DNA of 64,000 nucleotides from Gammaproteobacteria bacterium. Lineage in GTDB: Bacteria; Pseudomonadota; Gammaproteobacteria; Competibacterales; Competibacteraceae. How positions within the stretch are numbered: position 1 is the stretch's first letter; every line of letters begins with the position of its first letter. The position numbers and the translations under genes are program-made. Below the pieces are notes generated by a model that was not told the DNA's origin, did no database searches, and saw nothing but the letters and a program-made list of their open reading frames with translations. The stretch is taken from assembly GCA_024235035.1 (NCBI GenBank), contig JACKNE010000010.1, forward strand, positions 186,001 to 250,000, read 5' to 3'. Positions 58,496-64,000 of the stretch are shown piece by piece.

Positions 58496-60068
58496 GAGTC
58501 TGTCGGACTAATGAATCAATAAAAGGCATTCGACTCAAAATTTGACAACAGGAGGGCAACAAATCGGCTTTATGCGGTCACAATCCGGCGAATTAGGCCG
58601 ATTCTCCCCCTTTTTGGGCCATCAAGACGCACTCACCCCCGGACTCAGTACGCACAGCCGCTTGAGGTTGTACGCCAGGCACACCAACCGCCATTCCCCC
58701 TTGACTTTCTCCAAGCCTCGTAAGCCGAATCGCCGAAAGCCCATCACTTCCTTGATGATGCCAAACACCGGTTCCGAGGTGGTTTTCCGTTGGGCATAGC
58801 GCGCTTTACCCTCTGGCGTTTTCAGCCGGTGTTGCATCGCTTGCAGGGGGGTGGGGTTTTCGGGTGGCGCCGGGACCGGCGCCAGGCGGGCTTCCAGGGC
58901 TTCATAGTGCAATTGACGACCCTGTGCGATCAGCGGTTCGATCCCCGCATCCACGACCCGATTGACATTGCTCTCGCTCAGATAGCCGTTATCCGCATTC
59001 AGACCGACGACGCTTCCCAAGCATGTCGGCAATGTGGCCAACTCCGCCAACGCGGGTTCCATCTCTTTTTTATCATTAGGGTTTTGGGTGAGGTGAGCAC
59101 CCACAATCAGTCGGCTGCTGACGGTCACGGTCGCCTGGGCGTTGTAAGCTTGAGCAAAGCCCCCGCCGGAGACCGGCATGATCCGCGACTCCCCATCCGT
59201 GAAATTGACCTGATCCGTCGCCCGGGGTCCTGGGACCGGCGCCTGCGGTGGTTTACCCCCCAGCTTCCGACCTCGCGCCACTTCCTTGGCCGCGCGTTCC
59301 GCCAGGTTCGCTTCGTAGGCCGCCTGTTCGTCGGCATCCCGTATCGCCGCCCGTCGGCTGATCTCGGCCTTCACTTCGGCAATCTTGGTCAGCCGGTCCT
59401 CTCGCCGTTGCAGTTCCTCCGGCAGATCCACCCGCTCGTCCTCGGCTCCATCTCCCGCCGTCGCCCGCGCCAGCAAGGTCTGCACTTCCGCCCGTAATTG
59501 TTGCTCCAACTGTTCCGCATAGCCCCAACTCATTGCATGATGTTTGCTCGCGTTGGCCATGATCTTGGTGCCGTCCAAGCTCACGTCTCCCAACTTCAAC
59601 ACCCCCAGCCCTTCCGCCAGCACCAGAATTTGCAGAAACAAGCCTTCCATTTGCGGTAAAAACCGCCGCCGAAACGTGTTGATGCTATCGTGATCCGGAT
59701 GCGTTCCGCCGGTGATGTACAACACCGGGATGAGTTCATAGGTCGCCCGCTCGATCTTGCGGCTGGAGAAAATCCCTTTGACATAGCAGTAAAACAATAG
59801 CGCCAGCAGCATCTTCGGCAGGTAGGGCGCACTCCCACCACCCCGGTACACTGCTTCGATCTCCCCGGTATCCAGCGTCTCCACCACTTCCACGATAAAC
59901 CGCGCTAAGTCGTTCCCCGTTAGCCAGCCCTCCATCTCCCCCGGTAGGGTGATTGGTTCACTACGGTCAATCTCCAGAAATTGGTTACTCATGAGGGGTC
60001 ACCTTCGTTCCAGGGTCCAGCGCGCTTGAGTTATTCTAATCCACCTCAGCACTATGTCCGACAGACTC
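58496..60068 (-). mobile_element. IS1182-type insertion sequence
   Basis: 1573 bases. Terminal inverted repeats begin GAGTCTGTCGGAC (13 bases exact at both ends). The target CTAG is duplicated at 58492-58495 and 60069-60072; CTAG-type palindromic targets are usual in this family. It holds one transposase gene on the minus strand and sits in glgB. Both ends are intact, so the insertion is probably recent. Confidence 0.92.
58622..59992 (-). CDS. IS1182-family DDE transposase
   Basis: 456 residues. The N-terminal DUF772-type block (PYLPKMLLALLFYCYVKGIFSSRKIERATYELIPVLYITGG, HPDHDSINTFRRRFL) is followed by the DDE core. LGDVSLDGTKIMANASKHHAMSWGY carries the first Asp, VVGLNADNGYLSESN the second, and the C-terminal TTSEPVFGIIKEVMGFRRFGLRGLEKVKGEWRLVCLAYNLKRL the Glu. 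A long helical insertion rich in Glu/Arg/Ala lies between. ATG 59992 has AAGGTGA upstream. No frameshift or stop is seen, so the enzyme should be active. Confidence 0.93.
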   Translation of the reverse strand: MSNQFLEIDRSEPITLPGEMEGWLTGNDLARFIVEVVETLDTGEIEAVYRGGGSAPYLPKMLLALLFYCYVKGIFSSRKIERATYELIPVLYITGGTHPDHDSINTFRRRFLPQMEGLFLQILVLAEGLGVLKLGDVSLDGTKIMANASKHHAMSWGYAEQLEQQLRAEVQTLLARATAGDGAEDERVDLPEELQRREDRLTKIAEVKAEISRRAAIRDADEQAAYEANLAERAAKEVARGRKLGGKPPQAPVPGPRATDQVNFTDGESRIMPVSGGGFAQAYNAQATVTVSSRLIVGAHLTQNPNDKKEMEPALAELATLPTCLGSVVGLNADNGYLSESNVNRVVDAGIEPLIAQGRQLHYEALEARLAPVPAPPENPTPLQAMQHRLKTPEGKARYAQRKTTSEPVFGIIKEVMGFRRFGLRGLEKVKGEWRLVCLAYNLKRLCVLSPGVSAS

Positions 60069-63000
60069 CTAGGACCCCACTACGACAGCCGAGAGCGGAC
60101 GCTGACCATTCGCGCTTTTCTACCGCAGGCCGAACGCGCTTACGTATTACCAACCGAGGGACCCGGTAAGCGCGAAATGCAACGGCTGCATCCGGACGGT
60201 TTGTTCGCCATCCACCTGCCGGGCGTGATGAACCTGGATTATCAATTGATGGCGGTCGAAGCCGACGGCCATACCTTCACCTTTCATGATCCCTACGCCA
60301 TTCGCAGCACCTCCTTCACCGAAACCGAGAATCAGGCGCTGCAACAAGGCACGCTCAGCGCCCTCTACAACCGACTGGGCGCGCATCCCACCACTAAGGG
60401 CGGAGTCGTCGGGGTGAATTTCGCCTTGTGGGCGCCCCATGCCAGCCGGGTCAGCGTGGTAGGCACCTTCAATCAGTGGGACGGACGCCGGCATCTCATG
60501 GAACGCCATACCTGCGGCGTCTGGGAAGTCTTCGTGCCGGGCATCGGCCCCGGCGATCTATACAAATTCGAGATTCGCAACGCTGAAGGCGCGGCGTTCC
60601 TCAAGACCGACCCATTGGCATGGCAAGCCGAGGTCTATCCTAGCACTGCCGCATTCGTCTGCGACCTTCAGCATCTCCACGCCTGGGCCGATGCCGCCTG
60701 GATGGCGCGAGCCGCGGAAACGCCCGCTTGGACGCTGCCCGTCGCCATACATCGAGTCACACTCGACGAGAACACCAGCTACCGTCAGTTGCAAGATCAC
60801 CTTTTGCCGCAATTGTCGGCATGGCGGTGTACGCACGTCGAACTGGCCTTCTGGGCGCCCGGCGAAACCGTCGCCAGCTACTTTGCGCCCAATCCACGCC
60901 ATGGCCGACCGGAGGAATTCATGGCGTTCATCGACGCCTGTCACCAACACCAAATCGGGGTGATTCTCGACTGGATTCCGCCTCTGATCCCGCGTGAGGG
61001 TCAGGAATTGACCTGGTTCGATGGGACCCGGATTTACGATGTGGACGTGCCGGGTCAGCCCGAAAGCCTGGCCTTCAATCTGGAACGGCCCGAAATTCGC
61101 AATTTTCTGGCGGCCAACGCGCAATTCTGGCGGCAGGTCTATCATGTGGACGCACTGCGCACCGATGCGCGTACCTTTGCCGCTCGGCTGGAAAGACAGC
61201 CAAGCGTCGCAACGTTGCCATGCCTGTTGACGGAACCATCGCCGCAACCCACCCTGAGCGCGCCCGAGCGTGACGCTTTGGTGCAAGGGCGGCATGCCCA
61301 TCCCCATGCACTGCTGGGGCCGCATCCACTCGACGAGCCGGGTCTGCAGGTCGTGCGCGCCTTCCTGCCGGATGCGGAATCGCCTTACCTATTGCCTGAT
61401 GATCATCCGCAACGGCTGTATCCTCTGCCGCCGCTGTATGCCGGCGGGCTGTTTGAAACGATCGTGGTCGCCGGCTCGGAACCGTTCCGTTACCAACTCG
61501 GCGCCACGGAGCATGGCCAGTTTCATACTTTCGCTGATCCTTACGCGACCACCTTCTCGATGCTCAGCGACCAGGACTGCCATCTGTTCGCTGAGGGGAA
61601 CCATTACCAGATTTACCAGAATCTAGGCGCGCACCCTAGCGAAGTCGATGGCCGGCGCGGCGTCAACTTCGCAGTCTGGGCGCCTAACGCCCAGCGGGTC
61701 AGCGTCGTCGGCGGCTTCAACCATTGGGATGGGCGTCGCCATCCGATGCGCTTGCGGCCCGGCTCGGGGATTTGGGAGCTGTTCGTGCCCGGCTTGGCCG
61801 AAGGCGATTTGTACAAGTTCGAAATCCTGGCCCGCAACGGCAATATTTTCCTGAAAACCGATCCGGTGGCTTTCCATACCGAGACGCCGCCCGGCACCGC
61901 CAGCGTGGTCTACGATCAGGCCGGCAAACATGCCTGGCGCGATGGCGAGTGGATGCAGCGGCGGGCGCGCACCAGTGCTTGGGCGCAGCCAGTGGCGATT
62001 TACGAGGTGCATGCCGGTTCCTGGCGACGCCAGCCGGATGGAACCTTCCTCTCTTACCGGGAATTGGCCGATCAGTTGATTCCCTATGTGCTGGAGATGG
62101 GCTTCACCCATATCGAATTTCTGCCGCTGGCCGAGCATCCCTACGGTCCCTCCTGGGGTTATCAGATCTCCAACTTCTACGCGCCGACCGCCCGTTTCGG
62201 TCGCCCGGACGATCTGATGGAGTTGATCGACCGCTGCCACCAGAACGGGATCGGCGTCATTCTCGATTGGGTGCCGGCGCATTTCCCGAAAGACGCCCAC
62301 GCCATGGCTTGGTTCGATGGCACCTGCGTTTACGAGCACGCCGACCCGCGCCAAGGCGAACATCCCGACTGGGGGACATTGATCTTCAACTATGGCCGCC
62401 ACGAGGTGGAGAATTTCCTGATCGCCAACGCTTTGTACTGGCTGGACACCTTCCACTTCGACGGGCTGCGGGTCGATGCGGTGGCCTCCATGCTGTACCT
62501 GGATTATTCCAAGAAAGATTGGATTCCCAACAAGTACGGCGGCAACGAGAATCTGGAGGCGATCGAGTTCATCAAGCACACCAACGCAGTCGTGCACGCT
62601 CGCTTCCCTGGCGTGATGATGATCGCCGAAGAGTCTACCGCCTGGCCGAATGTGTCGCGACCGACCGATGTCGGCGGGCTGGGCTTTGGCTTCAAATGGA
62701 ACATGGGCTGGATGCATGATGTGCTGTCCTATCTGAAGAATGAGCCGGTGCATCGCCGCTACCATCACGACAAGCTGACTTTCAGCATCGTTTACGCCTT
62801 CAATGAAAACTTCATCCTGTCGCTATCGCACGATGAGGTCGTGCATCTGAAGAAATCGCTGCTGGGCAAGATGCCTGGTAACGAGCGGCAGCAATTCGCC
62901 AACTTGCGCTTGTTGTATGCTTTCATGTACGGGCACCCCGGCAAGAAGTTGCTGTTCATGGGGGGGGAATTCGGCCAGCCGGGCGAGTGGAATCACGATG

Positions 63001-63452
63001 GGGAGTTGGATTGGAAACAATCGCGCTTGCCGCCACACCAGGCCTTACAGCGTTTCGTCGCGGCGTTGAACAAACTGTATGCGCGGGAGCCAGCCTTGCA
63101 TCAGATGGATTTTCACGGCGCCGGTTTTGGCTGGTTGGATGCCAATGGGGCAGAGACCAACGTGCTGGCTTTCCAGCGCAAGGCCCGCGATCCGCGCGAT
63201 GTGCTGCTATGCGTGCTGAATTTCTCCGATATGCCGCGTCCGCATTATCGGATCGGTGTGCCGTATCCGGTGGAGTATCGGCAGTTGTTGCACAGCGATG
63301 CTCGGGAGTATGGCGGTTCCGGCTTGACGCTGCCGGGCGGCGCGGCCCAGGCCGAGGAATTTTCCAGCCATGGTTTTCCCTTCTCGCTGGTGCTCGATTT
63401 GCCGCCGCTCAGCGCCGTGGTGCTGAAACCAGCGCCGCTGTTAGTTGAGTAG
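60054..63452 (+). CDS. glgB: Glycogen branching enzyme with internal duplication, N-terminus replaced by IS end
   Basis: 1132 residues; an undisturbed protein would have about 1147, far beyond the usual 730. Residues about 1-400 are a partial first copy: N-domain, CBM48 (NFALWAPHASRVSVVGTFNQWDGRRH) and a shortened GH13 barrel ending near LLTEPS. It keeps ALRTDAR but has no SHDEV region, so it is inactive by prediction. Residues about 405-1132 are a complete enzyme with VYDQAGK, PYGPSWGYQ, GLRVDAV (nucleophile Asp near 808), MIAEES (acid Glu near 858) and LSHDEVVH (Asp near 927). It adds alpha-1,6 branches to glycogen. The first 15 bases come from the right end of the insertion sequence, whose ATG is in frame (MSDRLLGPH). 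Whether this start is well translated is open. Confidence 0.88.
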   Translation: MSDRLLGPHYDSRERTLTIRAFLPQAERAYVLPTEGPGKREMQRLHPDGLFAIHLPGVMNLDYQLMAVEADGHTFTFHDPYAIRSTSFTETENQALQQGTLSALYNRLGAHPTTKGGVVGVNFALWAPHASRVSVVGTFNQWDGRRHLMERHTCGVWEVFVPGIGPGDLYKFEIRNAEGAAFLKTDPLAWQAEVYPSTAAFVCDLQHLHAWADAAWMARAAETPAWTLPVAIHRVTLDENTSYRQLQDHLLPQLSAWRCTHVELAFWAPGETVASYFAPNPRHGRPEEFMAFIDACHQHQIGVILDWIPPLIPREGQELTWFDGTRIYDVDVPGQPESLAFNLERPEIRNFLAANAQFWRQVYHVDALRTDARTFAARLERQPSVATLPCLLTEPSPQPTLSAPERDALVQGRHAHPHALLGPHPLDEPGLQVVRAFLPDAESPYLLPDDHPQRLYPLPPLYAGGLFETIVVAGSEPFRYQLGATEHGQFHTFADPYATTFSMLSDQDCHLFAEGNHYQIYQNLGAHPSEVDGRRGVNFAVWAPNAQRVSVVGGFNHWDGRRHPMRLRPGSGIWELFVPGLAEGDLYKFEILARNGNIFLKTDPVAFHTETPPGTASVVYDQAGKHAWRDGEWMQRRARTSAWAQPVAIYEVHAGSWRRQPDGTFLSYRELADQLIPYVLEMGFTHIEFLPLAEHPYGPSWGYQISNFYAPTARFGRPDDLMELIDRCHQNGIGVILDWVPAHFPKDAHAMAWFDGTCVYEHADPRQGEHPDWGTLIFNYGRHEVENFLIANALYWLDTFHFDGLRVDAVASMLYLDYSKKDWIPNKYGGNENLEAIEFIKHTNAVVHARFPGVMMIAEESTAWPNVSRPTDVGGLGFGFKWNMGWMHDVLSYLKNEPVHRRYHHDKLTFSIVYAFNENFILSLSHDEVVHLKKSLLGKMPGNERQQFANLRLLYAFMYGHPGKKLLFMGGEFGQPGEWNHDGELDWKQSRLPPHQALQRFVAALNKLYAREPALHQMDFHGAGFGWLDANGAETNVLAFQRKARDPRDVLLCVLNFSDMPRPHYRIGVPYPVEYRQLLHSDAREYGGSGLTLPGGAAQAEEFSSHGFPFSLVLDLPPLSAVVLKPAPLLVE

Positions 63453-63529
63453 GTTGGGCTGAGAAACGAAGCCCAACCGATTGAAATTGAGAAATTTGTT
63501 GGGCTTCGCTGCACTCAGCACCAACCTAC
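63449..63529. repeat. Dispersed palindromic repeat (GTAGGTTGGGC type)
   Basis: Outer inverted arms GTAGGTTGG / CCAACCTAC (63449-63457, 63521-63529) enclose GAAGCCCAAC / GTTGGGCTTC (63468-63477, 63498-63507). The layout is the same as at 46805-46883, with T in place of C, and the inner pair is the same as at 39843-39882. It overlaps the glgB stop codon and lies between convergent genes. Confidence 0.8.
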
Positions 63530-63544
63530 CTGGAGAGGCGACCC

Positions 63545-64000
63545 TTACCGGTGACCCAACGGCTGAATCCCTACCGCCCGCCGCAATTCCTGCAAGAACG
63601 GCGCGCTGTATTCTCGCGCCCGCGCCGCGCCGCGCTTGAGAATCTGCTCGATGTGATCTGGTGTTTGGATCAGTTCCTGATAGCGTTGACGAGGTTCACT
63701 CAATCGGGTGTTCAAATACTCGAACAACAGTTGCTTCATCTCGCCCCAGGCGATGCCCTGCGCGTAGCGTTCGCGCAGCGCCGCCGCTTCTTCCAGCGTC
63801 GCGAACGCTTGATAAATCTGAAACAGGGTGCAGGTGTCGGGGTCCTTGGGGGCTTCCGGCGGCAATGAGTTGGTCTTGATCCGCATCACCAGCTTGCGCA
63901 GCGCTTTTTCCGGCTCGAACAGCGGGATGGTGTTGCCATAGCTCTTGCTCATCTTGCGCCCGTCCAGCCCAACCAGCACCGCCGCTCTTTCTTCTACCAC
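63545..64000 (-). CDS. trpS: Tryptophanyl-tRNA synthetase, C-terminal part
   Basis: The C-terminal 151 residues of a class I synthetase; the gene continues beyond the window. LVGLDGRKMSKSYGNTIPLF carries the KMSKS signature that binds ATP in tryptophan activation. The downstream helical part (RKLVMRIKTNSLPPEAPKDPDTCTLFQIYQAF and MKQLLFEYLNTRLSEPRQRYQELI) is typical of the longer TrpS type. It is convergent with glgB, with a palindromic repeat in between. Confidence 0.93.
   Translation of the reverse strand: MVEERAAVLVGLDGRKMSKSYGNTIPLFEPEKALRKLVMRIKTNSLPPEAPKDPDTCTLFQIYQAFATLEEAAALRERYAQGIAWGEMKQLLFEYLNTRLSEPRQRYQELIQTPDHIEQILKRGAARAREYSAPFLQELRRAVGIQPLGHR

Noticed and set aside
61623..62768. 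381-codon open frame on the minus strand inside glgB, and a 331-codon plus-strand frame at 61724-62719
   Set aside because: Both lie over the most conserved catalytic part of the branching enzyme in other frames and are shadows.

Overview
The window reads as a GC-rich gammaproteobacterial chromosome. Three things point there: the pilB-pilC-pilD-coaE-zapD cluster, the E. coli-like gshA, and the pccBA, maeA and glgB content. Propionyl-CoA carboxylase, beta-oxidation-type enzymes, malic enzyme and a large glycogen branching enzyme would suit a storage-polymer-accumulating environmental bacterium (for example a Competibacter-like lineage), but that placement is inference only. The 5' end cuts an acuI/yhdH-type gene and the 3' end cuts trpS. 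No rRNA, tRNA or CRISPR array was recognised.

Layout. 1-4.6 kb: acuI end and an RND efflux pair (adaptor + permease). 4.9-8.4 kb: pccB-pccA. 8.8-18.5 kb: RNB-family exoribonuclease, gshA, M17 aminopeptidase, hydroxyacyl-CoA dehydrogenase, enoyl-CoA hydratase, a small anchored protein and malic enzyme. 18.6-27.9 kb: a eukaryotic-like signalling cluster. It has a CsgG/PEGA/POTRA-like protein translationally coupled to a Ser/Thr kinase with an FGE-like ectodomain, a second kinase-like protein that has lost catalytic residues (pseudokinase) with the same ectodomain, a PP2C phosphatase and a small membrane protein. 27.9-35.6 kb: ydcH, ydcF-like, an orphan yejB, then zapD-coaE-pilD-pilC-pilB on the minus strand. 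35.7-39.8 kb: a PhoX-type phosphatase lipoprotein behind a clear four-repeat Pho box, followed by a diheme lipoprotein. 39.9-46.7 kb: an orphan TAXI solute-binding protein, a cNMP-binding protein, thrH, and a FecR-TPR-beta-barrel giant followed by two small paralogous proteins that share a C-terminal GGC...DPCP motif.

47.4-57.5 kb is a mobile element flanked by a 22-bp direct repeat. It carries integrase, AlpA-like regulator, primase-helicase, several small coupled genes and a ClpP-protease/major-capsid fusion. I see no portal, terminase or tail gene, so it looks like a phage satellite or capsid-only island. It has iteron-like inverted repeats inside the replicase gene, a palindrome cluster, and a nested-hairpin leader in front of the replicase. 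A deleted integrase relic lies at its left end.

57.5-63.5 kb: a Spy/CpxP-like chaperone, then a glgB whose codon 22 is split by an IS1182-type element with a CTAG duplication. The right end of the IS supplies an in-frame ATG for the rest of glgB. The glgB product is itself an internal tandem duplication: a partial, degenerate branching-enzyme copy fused to a full one. Dispersed GTYGGGC-type palindromic repeats occur at 39.8, 46.8 and 63.5 kb.
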